A stretch of 64,000 nucleotides of DNA, taken from positions 1 to 64,000 of the forward strand of contig JAHHHJ010000015.1 of assembly GCA_019359445.1 (NCBI GenBank). The letters are read 5' to 3'. Each line of letters opens with the position of its first letter. The first letter of the stretch is position 1. Shown here one piece after another: positions 1 to 9,046 of this stretch. This stretch comes from Kastovskya adunca ATA6-11-RM4. Lineage in GTDB: Bacteria > Cyanobacteriota > Cyanobacteriia > Cyanobacteriales > Coleofasciculaceae. A program made the translations under genes and the position numbers. The notes beneath the pieces are model-generated. The model searched no databases, was not told the DNA's origin, and saw only the letters and a program-made list of their open reading frames with translations.

Positions 1-2
1 AC

Positions 3-161
3 TCTCAAGGTCGGGCAATTGGCACCTGGGCGGATGTGTTGAACCGCGCCAACTTGGGTATGGAAGTGATGCACGAGCGTAATGCTCACAACTTCCCTCT
101 AGACTTGGCTAGTGGTGAGGCGACTCCAGTTGCTTTAACAGCTCCCGCTATCCAGGGTTAA
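3..161 (+). CDS. psbA: Photosystem II D1 protein, C-terminal end (partial)
   Basis: This is the last 52 codons of the D1 reaction-centre protein, a thylakoid subunit that binds the Mn cluster and plastoquinone QB. The visible peptide contains [20 protein letters not shown] followed by [19 protein letters not shown], the classic D1 C terminus. It includes the residues known in the family as manganese ligands (the His in ERNAHN, and the Asp and Ala ending PLDLA) and the CtpA-cleaved tail after LDLA. The 5' part lies outside the window. The tail ends in APAIQG rather than the more common AING, a minor variation. Identity is certain. Which psbA paralogue it is cannot be told from this fragment. 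Confidence 0.97.
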   Translation, partial: SQGRAIGTWADVLNRANLGMEVMHERNAHNFPLDLASGEATPVALTAPAIQG

Positions 162-187
162 GATTTAGCTCTTAGCTCTTAAATAAG

Positions 188-217
188 AAAGCGCTCTCCT
201 TTGGGGGGCGCTTTTTT
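188..217 (+). terminator. Rho-independent terminator after psbA
   Basis: A stem AAAGCGCTCTCC / GGGGGGCGCTTT (with G-T pairs and a TTT loop) runs directly into a T-rich tract about 30 bases after the psbA stop. It fits intrinsic termination of the psbA transcript. Confidence 0.8.
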
Positions 218-301
218 GTGGGGGAAGATGAAATAAGGCAAGCAAGATGCCTGCCTTATCGGTAAAAAGTTGGCGATCGCCATGACGATCCAACGGTCGA
301 T

Positions 302-1306
302 CTAAAACTGCTGTAAGAAGCGTAAGTCGCTGCTGTACAAACGCCGGATATCATCAATTTGGTGTAGCACCATCGCAAAGCGTTCGATTCCTAAACCTGC
401 GGCAAACCCGGTATAGACTTCTGGGTCATACCCCACAGCTTTCATCACATTGGGGTCAACCATGCCGCACCCCATCACTTCTAACCATTTCCCTCTCCAG
501 CGCACATCCACTTCTGCCGAAGGTTCAGTGAAGGGGAAGTAACTTGCCCGGAAGCGTACTTCCAATTCTTCCCCAAACATTTCCTGGAGGAATTCTTTGA
601 GGGTGCCTTTGAGGTGAGTAAATGTTAATCCTTCATCGACTGCCAAGATTTCCAGTTGATGAAAGACGGCGGCGTGGGTGGCATCTACTGTATCTCGACG
701 ATAGCAACGTCCTGGGGAAACAATGCGAATCGGCGGCTCATTTTCTTCCATGTAACGAATTTGCACAGAAGAAGTCTGAGTCCGCATCACGTTGCCATCG
801 GGTAAGTAGAAGGTATCCTGCATGTCGCGAGCAGGATGTTCTGGCGGGGTATTGAGGGCTTCAAAGTTGTAGTAGTCCGTCTCCATTTCTGGCCCTTGGG
901 CAACGGTGTAACCCAGTCCCACGAAGATATCTACCATGCGATCGATTGTGCTATTAATCGGATGCAGCCGACCTTGAGGGCGGTAAACGGCTGGCATCGT
1001 AACGTCTAACGTTTCTGCTTCTAACTGTGCCTGAATTTGCGCGGCGTTCAGGTCTTTGATCCGATGTTCTAAGTTCTCTTGCAGCGATTCTTTAACCTCG
1101 TTGGCAAGGGAGCCGATGCGGGGTCTGTCTTCTGCTGCTAACTTGCCCATACCCCGCAAAACCTGAGAGAGCTGTCCTTTTTTGCCTAGGTAGTTGACTC
1201 GCAACTGTTCTAATTGCTCCAGAGTATCAGCAGAAGCTATCGCTGTAGCCGCTTCCTTTTTGAGGGCGACGAGTTGAGTCTCAAGGTCGTTGAGCGTAGT
1301 GGTCAT
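302..1306 (-). CDS. pheS: Phenylalanyl-tRNA synthetase alpha subunit
   Basis: Catalytic subunit of the alpha2beta2 enzyme that charges tRNA-Phe in the cytoplasm. Residues 1-90 are charged and helical, as expected for the N-terminal coiled-coil arm. The class II core follows, with the motif 2 region [20 protein letters not shown], the [11 protein letters not shown] segment and motif 3 in [18 protein letters not shown]. The length of 334 residues is normal for bacterial PheS. The start is ATG (MTTTLNDLE). pheT is not adjacent, as is usual in cyanobacteria. The gene is divergent from surE and converges with psbA. Confidence 0.97.
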   Translation of the reverse strand: MTTTLNDLETQLVALKKEAATAIASADTLEQLEQLRVNYLGKKGQLSQVLRGMGKLAAEDRPRIGSLANEVKESLQENLEHRIKDLNAAQIQAQLEAETLDVTMPAVYRPQGRLHPINSTIDRMVDIFVGLGYTVAQGPEMETDYYNFEALNTPPEHPARDMQDTFYLPDGNVMRTQTSSVQIRYMEENEPPIRIVSPGRCYRRDTVDATHAAVFHQLEILAVDEGLTFTHLKGTLKEFLQEMFGEELEVRFRASYFPFTEPSAEVDVRWRGKWLEVMGCGMVDPNVMKAVGYDPEVYTGFAAGLGIERFAMVLHQIDDIRRLYSSDLRFLQQF

Positions 1307-1481
1307 ACTAGAATTTGTGAATGCAATGCGAACAGGCTGCCAAACAAGAAAATATCTCTCTTCAGTTTACAAAAGCCTCGGAGGATATTTTTGGGAAAAC
1401 TAAATTGATTCAGGTATAGCGGGGTACAAAAACAGGCAAGCTAGAATCAGACAACTGTTTACTCGCCGCTGCTTATATTAC

Positions 1482-2291
1482 ATGAAATTGCTAATCAGCA
1501 ACGACGATGGCATCTTCGCCTTAGGGGTTCGTACCCTTGCTAACACCCTCGCGGATGCGGGTCATGATGTCACCGTAGTTTGCCCTGACCGCGAACGTTC
1601 TGCCACGGGTCATGGTTTGACGCTACATGACCCGATTCGAGCCGAAAGAGTCGAATCGATCTTTCACCCCACTATTAGAGCTTGGTCTTGTTCCGGGACG
1701 CCTTCTGATTGCGTCAAGTTGGCATTAGGAGCCTTGCTGGAGTGTCCGCCGGATTTCGTCTTGTCTGGCATCAATCACGGCTCGAATCTCGGTACGGATG
1801 TTCTTTACTCTGGAACCGTTTCAGCGGCGATGGAAGGCGTTTTAGAAGGCATTCCTAGTGTTGCCTTTAGTCTGGCGAGTTATACCCTGCAAGAGTTTCA
1901 ACCGGCTGCTCAGTTTGCTAAAACGCTGCTGGTGCAGTTGGAGAAGCAGCCCCTACCCCAAACAACCTTGCTCAATGTCAATATCCCGCCAGTCAAGCAA
2001 GAAGATATTGCGGGTATTGCAATTACTCGCCAAGGAATTCGCCGCTATCATGAAACGTTTGAAAAGCGAGTAGATCCTAGAGGAAAAACCTATTACTGGT
2101 TAGCGGGTGAAGTGATTGAGGAATTGGAACAACCCGATCATCTGCATCTTCCCAGTCATATTCCTACGGATGTCCAAGCCATTCGCGAAAAATACATCAC
2201 GATGACGCCGTTGCAATACAACCTCACGGATACTGCTGGGGTGCATATGTTGCAGGATTGGGGTATGGGAGATTGCAATTGGCGATACTAG
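1482..2291 (+). CDS. surE: 5'/3'-nucleotidase SurE
   Basis: Metal-dependent nucleoside monophosphate phosphatase of the SurE family. The diagnostic N-terminal Asp pair is in [13 protein letters not shown], followed by [25 protein letters not shown] and [20 protein letters not shown], which together form the metal and phosphate site. The length of 269 residues is typical. It starts at an ATG ([10 protein letters not shown]) with no competing upstream start. It is transcribed away from pheS and appears monocistronic. The physiological substrate is not evident from the sequence. Confidence 0.95.
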   Translation: MKLLISNDDGIFALGVRTLANTLADAGHDVTVVCPDRERSATGHGLTLHDPIRAERVESIFHPTIRAWSCSGTPSDCVKLALGALLECPPDFVLSGINHGSNLGTDVLYSGTVSAAMEGVLEGIPSVAFSLASYTLQEFQPAAQFAKTLLVQLEKQPLPQTTLLNVNIPPVKQEDIAGIAITRQGIRRYHETFEKRVDPRGKTYYWLAGEVIEELEQPDHLHLPSHIPTDVQAIREKYITMTPLQYNLTDTAGVHMLQDWGMGDCNWRY

Positions 2292-2503
2292 CGCATAGTC
2301 TCAATTCATCGTGGAGCGATCGCGTTTTCCCTCAGAAGCACTTAGCAATCTTTTGTGATCAGAGACTGGTGCTATCCTAGAACACTATTTTCAACGGATA
2401 TTCACGGCTTTTGAATGACTTTTATGCTGGCAATGTTTTTGCAACAAAGGGTTTATAATTGCTATATAGGTTGAGTTGTTAGAATAGATAGAATAAAAAG
2501 AGA

Positions 2504-3046
2504 ATGAAGCTATTCACGTATTCTGTCACCTCTCTATGTATTCTATTCATTGCTGCTCAAATAGTACCAAGATTGCTAATCCAAAATAATCTTGAAAAGA
2601 TAGTAGGGGAAGATTCTAGAGCTGTCGAGTATGCTGAAGAGTTGCTTTGGCTCGTTGGACATGGAAAATGTTCACAACTAGCAGCTTTAACTTGTACTGG
2701 TGTAAAAATCACAGAATTTAAGCCGATAGTGACCACTAGTAGCTACAGGGACAACTCTTCCCAAACCTGCCCCTATCCTTACGAAGGTAGAATAGTAGTA
2801 TATGGACTGTTTGGGATTCCATCGCAAGAAGTCAAGTTTGGCTGCGATTTAGTTGAGATAGATTTTGTCCCGACAGTTAGTAAAGCTGATACGTACTTAT
2901 AGGTAGACAACACTGACAATAAGCGGTTTATTCCTACCAGTATCGCGGTCTTATTTTTTGCAATCATTATTCAAACTTATGCGCGTAAATGTTGTTTGCA
3001 AAAACACGAACAGGTGAATGCTTCTAGTGTTATTTCAAGAACTTGA
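2504..3046 (+). pseudogene. Small membrane-anchored protein interrupted by an in-frame TAG
   Basis: An open frame of 132 codons starts with a hydrophobic signal/anchor (TYSVTSLCILFIAAQIVPRLL) and continues as a short exported-type domain with several Cys. It hits TAG at 2900-2902. The same frame then stays open for 47 more codons to TGA at 3044-3046, and this tail encodes a convincing transmembrane helix (PTSIAVLFFAIIIQTYAR). The simplest reading is one gene of about 180 residues, with a membrane helix at each end and a periplasmic middle, now carrying a nonsense mutation. A short 132-residue product is the alternative. I do not recognise the family. The base composition is more AT-rich than its neighbours. 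Confidence 0.55.
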
Positions 3047-3123
3047 TGATCGGCAAGTTTCTGAACTGTGATCGCGGCATAACAACTTGTCAGGCTGGGT
3101 AAAAACCTCATACAACCATCCCT

Positions 3124-6099
3124 TTACCCAATTTCCAAAATCTCCACAATTCCGCTTTGACCGTTAATTCTGACTCGTTGCCCATCCTTTAATAACCGTG
3201 TGGCGTCGTGGATATCCAAAACAGCGGGAATGCCGTACTCCCGCGCCACGATCGCGCCGTGGGAAAGACGCCCTCCCACTTCGGTAATTAATCCTCCGGC
3301 TCGTGCTAAAAGCGGTGCCCAACCAGAATCGGTGTAGGGTACAACGAGAATCGTTTGCTTATCAATTCCAGATGCCGCTTGCAGGTGGCGAAGGACTCTT
3401 ACTGACCCTTCGATTTGTCCGGGACTGGCACCAATCCCTTGCAGTCGTTGCTGAGGGGTAAGGGAGGCAGTCTCAGGAAGCGGGAGAGGGGGAGCATTGC
3501 CGTAAACGAGCCGTGCTGCTGTTTCTAATTCTTTGTCTTGTGCGAGTTGCGATCGCCTCTGTTGTACCAATAAAGATAAGCGTCTCAACTCCTGGTCAGC
3601 ACCACTGACTAGGCGACGAACTTCGGAAAACTCTAAAAAGAAGATATCTCCAGGTGCTTGCAACAAACCCGACTCTAACCACATCGCTTCCAACGCCAAA
3701 AACTGAGCGCGGAGTTCTGCCAGCAGTTGCGAGTAAACCTCTGTGACTCGACCTTTTATATTCAGGCGTTTTTGGACAATTTGCGCTCTGAGGCGTTGGT
3801 TGTTGGGTGGGGAAGAAGGCGGCGGCGGATTTAAGAGAAACTCGGTAAATAGTTGCCGCACGGGGCGGGGGTCTTCTTTCCATGTGGGAACAGCAATATC
3901 AGTTGCGACATCGCTGAGGTAGCCATAGCGATCGAGCCAGCGATTGAAGGGTTCTAAGATACAATCCCCATCTGGCATCTCTGCTAGGGTGGCAAACAGG
4001 GATGGCCCACTGGGAATATCAGAAAGCTTTAATTTGGGAATGACGTGACGGGCATCGGCGGCTAATTGCGCTAGCGATCGCGACGAGGCAACTTCTGGCA
4101 TCTGGCTGTTGTCCAGTTCGTCATCCTTCGCGCCTAGGATGGACTGTCGCAGAGAGAAACTCAAGGGAGCGAGAATGCTGTAGTAGGTTGCCCGCTTCAG
4201 TACCTCCAAAATCCTGTCGATGCGTTCTAGCAAGACGGAGGCGGATAATTCACTAGTGGGGCGTTCTGCCAATTGCCTTAAGGTGGGAGCAATGTGTTGC
4301 TCGTAATCTGCCTCAAAGTCAGATGCCAAACGCCATTCCCGACCGAGTAGCCGCAGCAATCCCGGTACATTCCGGAGGGTGGAACGTAGAGGAGGTTTGG
4401 AAAACTTTGCCCCTCTAGTGAGAAACTCCAAACTTTCTGGGGGTAAACCCATGCGACGGAAAATTTCTCCTAGGAGGGTGGCGTTGAAGTAAGCACGGGA
4501 GTAGTGCAGCGTTGCCGTTTCGTTAAAATCTAATCCTTGGGAGCGATCGCCTAAAACGATTGTGAAAATCTCTCCCCAAACCCCACAAGTTAAAGGACGA
4601 TTGATCGACCAAGTCAGCGGTCGAATCAAGCCAGGAATCACCTCGGCGGCAATTTTGCGCGTCCAGATCGGTTGTAGGGTGGTGATAGGACGGGCTTGCA
4701 ATATCCATAGCTGCTGACCGTCATAACTCCACTCAATATCCTGAGGGATGCCGTGGTAGCGGTCTTCCAGTTCCCTTGCCAAGATAGCGACTTGCTGAAT
4801 CAATGTCGTTGGTACATCCCCAGCACCTTCAATCTGGTACGAAATGGAGGCATCTTCCTCTGGGCTTCCGACTGTGGAGTCTCTGTTTAACGGTTTTGAC
4901 GCTTCTGACATCCGCACCGACACTTTACTCGCTGCCCCTGACTCGCGAATATACACGCGGTACTGTTCTGGTGTGATTTGCCCGGATACTACTTCTGTGG
5001 CGTCTCCCGGTAAGGCTTCAATGACGACGGCATCCCCTTGTTGGTAAATGGGGTCGCGGCTAAAGGCAACGCCAGAAAAAACCCCTTTAACTTGTTTTTG
5101 AATCAGTACTGCCATTGACGTTTCGCTCAGATGGCGATCGCGGCGATACTGAGTCGCACCAGGGGCATCATAGGACGCCAAAACCAAAGCGATCGCGGCT
5201 TGCAACGCCGATCGAGTGGTCACATTCAACAGACTTTCATACTGTCCCGCTGCGGATGACTGTTCGGAATCTTCCCCAATCGCCGAAGAACGCACCGCTA
5301 AGGGTTCTTGCACAGATATAGGGAGATGATTAATCACTGGTTCCGGGTCATCTCCAGGGGGGAGCACCCAGCCGGAGGGTACAGAATAGCCCCATCGCCT
5401 GAGTTGGGACAAGGTTGCCGCTTTTTGACCGACCTTTTGGCTGTCTAGGGGAGTATCGAGAGAAACAATTGCGCGATCGCCGCTAAAAAAACGAAACACT
5501 TTTTGAGATTCTACCTGACCTTCTTTGGTGGGTAAGTCTAAGTCGTCGGGGATTTTTTGATAAATCCACCCTAACAATAGCCCCAGTAACACCGCCGCCA
5601 CAATGCGTTCCCCATCCTGGGGGTGCAATAGTGCCAGAATCAGGGGAAACAAAATTAGTGATGCAATGCGTCCGGAAGTGCGATCGCGGAAAATCGTAAA
5701 GCCAATGATAGTAACGAAAAAAACAGACGCGGCTGTCACCCAGTCGTGGACAATAAAGCCCCAAACAACGTTGGTTGTTCCCGCCCCTTTGCCAAACCAG
5801 TAACGCCCCATCACCAGTGCTATCAGGGCGATCAATTCCCACTCTGGGGCAGTTGGGAAGAACGCCCGCGCCAGTAAAACAGCAGCAATTCCCTTCAACG
5901 CCTCCGTCAGCACGGCGAGGATTCCTACCCAGCGTCCCCCGTGGTAAAAGGCGGCGGAGACAGAGATATTACCTGTACCCAGTTGTGACAACTGACGCCC
6001 TGTAAACGCTGCCATGATCCAGGCAATTAGCGGCAGCCCTCCTAGCAGCGGACAAACAATGAAGATCAGTAGTGCGCCCCAAACCTGCATTAGCGTCAT
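3124..6099 (-). CDS. PlsY-like membrane domain fused to PEP-synthase/rifampin-phosphotransferase-type dikinase
   Basis: A 991-residue two-part protein. Residues 1 to about 200 form several membrane helices with PlsY-like signatures (LGTGNISVSAAFYHGG, TEALKGIAAVLLA, FGKGAGTTNVVWG). The usual PlsY motif GSGNIGATN is degenerate here, so acyl-phosphate:glycerol-3-phosphate acyltransferase activity is doubtful. From about 220 there is a PPDK/PEP-synthase ATP-grasp domain (VGQKAATLSQLRRWGYSVPSG, LAVRSSAIGEDSEQSSAAGQ, QDIEWSYDGQQLWILQARPI), then a long middle region. The C terminus is the swivelling phosphohistidine domain GGRLSHGAIVAREYGIPAVLD, with the catalytic His near residue 947. The C-terminal PEP/pyruvate-binding TIM barrel of true PEP synthases is absent. 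The order ATP-grasp/middle/His resembles rifampin phosphotransferase, so the phosphoryl acceptor is unknown. Confidence 0.85.
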   Translation of the reverse strand: MTLMQVWGALLIFIVCPLLGGLPLIAWIMAAFTGRQLSQLGTGNISVSAAFYHGGRWVGILAVLTEALKGIAAVLLARAFFPTAPEWELIALIALVMGRYWFGKGAGTTNVVWGFIVHDWVTAASVFFVTIIGFTIFRDRTSGRIASLILFPLILALLHPQDGERIVAAVLLGLLLGWIYQKIPDDLDLPTKEGQVESQKVFRFFSGDRAIVSLDTPLDSQKVGQKAATLSQLRRWGYSVPSGWVLPPGDDPEPVINHLPISVQEPLAVRSSAIGEDSEQSSAAGQYESLLNVTTRSALQAAIALVLASYDAPGATQYRRDRHLSETSMAVLIQKQVKGVFSGVAFSRDPIYQQGDAVVIEALPGDATEVVSGQITPEQYRVYIRESGAASKVSVRMSEASKPLNRDSTVGSPEEDASISYQIEGAGDVPTTLIQQVAILARELEDRYHGIPQDIEWSYDGQQLWILQARPITTLQPIWTRKIAAEVIPGLIRPLTWSINRPLTCGVWGEIFTIVLGDRSQGLDFNETATLHYSRAYFNATLLGEIFRRMGLPPESLEFLTRGAKFSKPPLRSTLRNVPGLLRLLGREWRLASDFEADYEQHIAPTLRQLAERPTSELSASVLLERIDRILEVLKRATYYSILAPLSFSLRQSILGAKDDELDNSQMPEVASSRSLAQLAADARHVIPKLKLSDIPSGPSLFATLAEMPDGDCILEPFNRWLDRYGYLSDVATDIAVPTWKEDPRPVRQLFTEFLLNPPPPSSPPNNQRLRAQIVQKRLNIKGRVTEVYSQLLAELRAQFLALEAMWLESGLLQAPGDIFFLEFSEVRRLVSGADQELRRLSLLVQQRRSQLAQDKELETAARLVYGNAPPLPLPETASLTPQQRLQGIGASPGQIEGSVRVLRHLQAASGIDKQTILVVPYTDSGWAPLLARAGGLITEVGGRLSHGAIVAREYGIPAVLDIHDATRLLKDGQRVRINGQSGIVEILEIG

Positions 6100-6185
6100 G
6101 GTATTAAGAGCGATCGCTAAAGTTTTTTTTCATCGTAAACGTTTTGTTTGAGTCTTGCTTTCACCACGATGCTCCTTAATAGTCA

Positions 6186-6215
6186 ATGGCTGCGAGGACA
6201 AACCTCCACAGCCAT
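6186..6215. other. Hairpin between the lipoprotein gene and the PlsY-fusion gene
   Basis: Inverted repeat ATGGCTG...CAGCCAT (6186-6192 and 6209-6215) with an inner GAGG/CCTC pairing. It lies downstream of the minus-strand lipoprotein gene and may end its transcript or protect its 3' end. There is no clear T-run, so a terminator role is only inferred. Confidence 0.35.
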
Positions 6216-6266
6216 GACAGGAACTCTGTTTAATATAGGTTACGCCTATGCCTAACCCCTCAAAAA

Positions 6267-7145
6267 CTAACGTCGTCTCCGGCCACCAGAAGAACGTCTA
6301 GCTGGACGTGAAGAGCGACTGCTGCCAAAGCCACTACCACTAGGACGATTGAGTCGGCTAGGGCTTGATCTCTGAGAGCGACGCAAGTTGCTACTGCCAT
6401 AACCGGAACCCGTCGAACGGCTGTTGTTATTGCTAGGCGTGCGTCTAGTTGTTGTTGTTGGTCTTGTCGTAGGTGACCTTCTCAAACCCCCTGTCGTCCG
6501 CAAGGTTTGACGGTTTCTCACGGCTGGCGGGGGAGCTTGGTAGCGAGTCTGGTATCGATTAACGGCTTGACTGTAGGTATTGCCATAACCGCCGTAACCC
6601 CTCAGCACGCCACCGGGTTGATAGACGGGTGGTACATAGTAACGGGGGGCAAATAATAAACTGCCGATCGCCTGCCCTGCCAAAGCCCCAGCAAAGGGAG
6701 TCCAGAAGCCAGTTTCTCTACGAACAACTACAGTTTCCTGTTGTCCGGTTTGAGAATTAGTTTGCGTTTCTGTGACGTTGTGGACGTATTCAATCTTGAA
6801 GTCTTCCGCCAGGTGCATCACCGCCTGACCATTTTTGATTTCTACATAACTCTTCTGTCCGGAGTTAATTTGCTCCTCTGTCAGAGCTGCCATCTGTAAA
6901 TCTGTTGTGCGGAATGTTGCGGGAGTTCCCGGCGGGGTGTTGAGCAAAAATAAGCTGTACTCCCCAGTGGCATCATCGTAAGTTGCCTGTTGGACAGGAT
7001 ATTCCCCGTCGCTCAGTCGTGTGGGAGTAGAAGATGTTGTTGTCAAATTGGGATTGCGAGGGCTTGACACCTGAGGAGAACCACAGGCAACTGTAGTCCA
7101 AGATAATGTCAAAGCCATGAAAAGAATAGTTAGCTTACGGAACAT
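6267..7145 (-). CDS. Putative lipoprotein with Arg/Ser/Gly-rich C terminus
   Basis: 292 residues. The N terminus is a lipoprotein signal peptide (MFRKLTILFMALTLSWTTVA followed by Cys21). Residues 40 to 140 form a polar domain with alternating beta-type sequence. A hydrophobic stretch (FWTPFAGALAGQAIGSLLFA) follows, and the last 110 residues are low complexity, rich in Arg, Ser, Thr, Gly and Asn (RRTPSNNNSRSTGSGYGSSN). The strongly basic tail suggests binding to an anionic partner such as cell-wall or outer polymers, which is inference only. I do not recognise a named family. It is the second minus-strand gene after the DUF1517-like gene, about 90 bases downstream. Confidence 0.75.
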   Translation of the reverse strand: MFRKLTILFMALTLSWTTVACGSPQVSSPRNPNLTTTSSTPTRLSDGEYPVQQATYDDATGEYSLFLLNTPPGTPATFRTTDLQMAALTEEQINSGQKSYVEIKNGQAVMHLAEDFKIEYVHNVTETQTNSQTGQQETVVVRRETGFWTPFAGALAGQAIGSLLFAPRYYVPPVYQPGGVLRGYGGYGNTYSQAVNRYQTRYQAPPPAVRNRQTLRTTGGLRRSPTTRPTTTTRRTPSNNNSRSTGSGYGSSNLRRSQRSSPSRLNRPSGSGFGSSRSSRPARRSSGGRRRR

Positions 7146-7233
7146 AAAACAAGGTAGGGTTTATAACGATTACTAAACGGGTTTATTGAGCGGTAAATAG
7201 CCGAAAAACTCAGACATTTGGCTGAAAAATTCC

Positions 7234-7839
7234 TTATAGAGGAATTAGTTCCGGAAAGTTAGCAATGACTTGATCGTCAGTTAGTTGATCTCCGAATTGT
7301 GCGGGGGAAAAGTGTACCTGAATTGCCCGCAGTCGTTCCTGATAGTGGAGATTAACCAAGGCTTTCAACCCGGCGTTTAAAGCAGTGATATCCGCTAGAT
7401 CCGTTTCTAGTTCAGGAACTTCACCCTCCGCCGCCACGGTAATCATGACGACTAAATGGCGCGTAACAGGTAACGATAACAAGTCTGCTGCCTCAGAACT
7501 CGATTCAGCAAAGTTGGGTTCGCTCAGGTAGCGTTCAGCCGAGTCTGTGAAGAGTTCGCTCACATAATCTCCGGCTTCCCCTTCATCCCAAAATACATCG
7601 CCTTCATTGCCAGCCGCTTGCCAGTAGGTATCGACCTGTAAAAGGTTTTGGCAAATATCTACTAACCCTTCCCCTAAAACCTGAAGGTCGCCATCAGATT
7701 CCACTGCCTCTCGTGCGGCACGATTGAGAACCCCTAACAGAGGGGCAACTTCTTCGCCAGCCAAATGCAAAAATATTCGACAGACGACAAAGCGAGTTTG
7801 ATTAGTAAGCCGATTGAAGCGATCGCGCCAGGAACTCAT
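7234..7839 (-). CDS. DUF1517-like protein
   Basis: 201 residues, soluble, acidic. The C-terminal half (HLVVMITVAAEGEVPELETD, then LVNLHYQERLRAIQVHFSP and ending VIANFPELIPL) follows the pattern of DUF1517: a VTLLVAA-type beta strand, an AL..L-type helix, a V.WTPQ-type strand and a terminal YP.L..L. The N-terminal half is helical and rich in acidic residues. DUF1517 proteins are known from cyanobacteria and plastids without an assigned biochemical role. There is no signal peptide or membrane helix. It starts at ATG (MSSWRDRFN). The family call rests on pattern recall, so confidence is moderate. Confidence 0.65.
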   Translation of the reverse strand: MSSWRDRFNRLTNQTRFVVCRIFLHLAGEEVAPLLGVLNRAAREAVESDGDLQVLGEGLVDICQNLLQVDTYWQAAGNEGDVFWDEGEAGDYVSELFTDSAERYLSEPNFAESSSEAADLLSLPVTRHLVVMITVAAEGEVPELETDLADITALNAGLKALVNLHYQERLRAIQVHFSPAQFGDQLTDDQVIANFPELIPL

Positions 7840-8059
7840 GTTTGCTTTACTACTAAGGGCGAGAAATAGACGTTAATTTAGCTACTTTTTCTACTTTAGT
7901 AGGCATAGCAGTTGAGATCCAGCCGACGAAAATACGGTTTACCCCCCTCAAAGCTTTCTTCCCGTGAACGGTTTGGAAGTGAAGGAGTGTGGTGGGCATG
8001 ATTTGATCGCGTCTCGAGACGATGCCTATCTTGACGGGCAATATCCACCTTCTAGATAT

Positions 8060-8896
8060 CTAAGCGGCAACTTTTCGCTCTGTCACCAACGTCAAACTTA
8101 CCCATTCCCCCTGCTCGCTGTAGCGGCGAACCATCCGTTGACGCAAATCCGGTTCCAAGAGCCAACCGACCTCCAGAACTAAGGAGTGACGGGGTTTGAG
8201 TTGCAAAGGGCAGTTGGAAGAGGCTCCGTCGGGAAGTAGTAACACTTGCACCGGGAGAGAACCTTGCTCAAAGTGCAGGATGGAGCCATCAATGCGACCG
8301 CTAGAGGTGATGGTACGGGCGGAGTCTCCCGTGCCAAAGGTGAGTTTTTGTGTCAATGTATCGCTATCTTGGCGCTGTAACTGAAGCTGTGTGGGATAAG
8401 TATCAGGCGATCGCAAATCTGGATACAGCGTCACTGCCTCTCCCTGCCATTCTCCCAGCAACTGCTCTACAGTTAGGGGCGGACGTTCTGGTGTATCTGT
8501 CCCCGCGAGTTTTTCTCGAATTAGTGTGATTCTCTCCAGCTTGGCTTCTTTGTCAAAGAGCTGCACCAGACGCAAGCGGCGATCGCCTGCAATTAAGCCG
8601 AGTTCTGCGCCAAACTCTGAAAATGGCCCCCATTGCACAGAACCTTGGGAAAATGCGCCATTGTCAAAAATTTTTATGCCCTTGCCCAAGGAACTGTATT
8701 CCAGCACCTTCTCATTGACAGGTGCATCGGTTGGTAGGCGGCGCACAATTTGGCGCATCGTTTGATTGTCGTTGATCCCCTCAAAGGAAACGACAGTCGG
8801 CGTATCTTCCAGCAGTTGCCCTTGGGGGGATAAGCGGGTAAATGAGCCGTGCCATTCTCCCAAATTTTTCAGCAAACATTCCCATTGAGAAGACAT
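8060..8896 (-). CDS. DUF3598 family protein
   Basis: A 278-residue protein beginning MSSQWECLLKNLGEWHGSF. The frame extends 5 codons upstream to a TTG, but the ATG at 8896 is the natural start. DUF3598 proteins are lipocalin/CpcS-like beta-barrel proteins of cyanobacteria. Here two similar modules are visible, one starting with LGEWHGSF and the second with LLGEWQGEAVTLYPD near residue 150, each followed by beta-rich sequence. That suggests an internal duplication. No enzymatic motif is visible. A link to pigment or tetrapyrrole handling is only suggested by the fold and is not shown here. Confidence 0.75.
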   Translation of the reverse strand: MSSQWECLLKNLGEWHGSFTRLSPQGQLLEDTPTVVSFEGINDNQTMRQIVRRLPTDAPVNEKVLEYSSLGKGIKIFDNGAFSQGSVQWGPFSEFGAELGLIAGDRRLRLVQLFDKEAKLERITLIREKLAGTDTPERPPLTVEQLLGEWQGEAVTLYPDLRSPDTYPTQLQLQRQDSDTLTQKLTFGTGDSARTITSSGRIDGSILHFEQGSLPVQVLLLPDGASSNCPLQLKPRHSLVLEVGWLLEPDLRQRMVRRYSEQGEWVSLTLVTERKVAA

Positions 8897-9046
8897 GTTT
8901 TTTTTTCTCAACTCGCCTCTTTGATGCTAGGGGAAATTGAGGCGCTTAGGCTAGAAGCCCTGTTTATAGCAAACTGCTGAGTCGGTGAGTCGGTGAGTCC
9001 TAACTAATAAATCAAGTGCAGTGTAAAGGGCGATCGCTAAAAACGC

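Noticed and set aside
7853-8182. Short ORFs on both strands between the DUF1517-like and DUF3598 genes
   Set aside because: One lies in a spacer without ribosome site, the other is mainly antisense to the DUF3598 gene.
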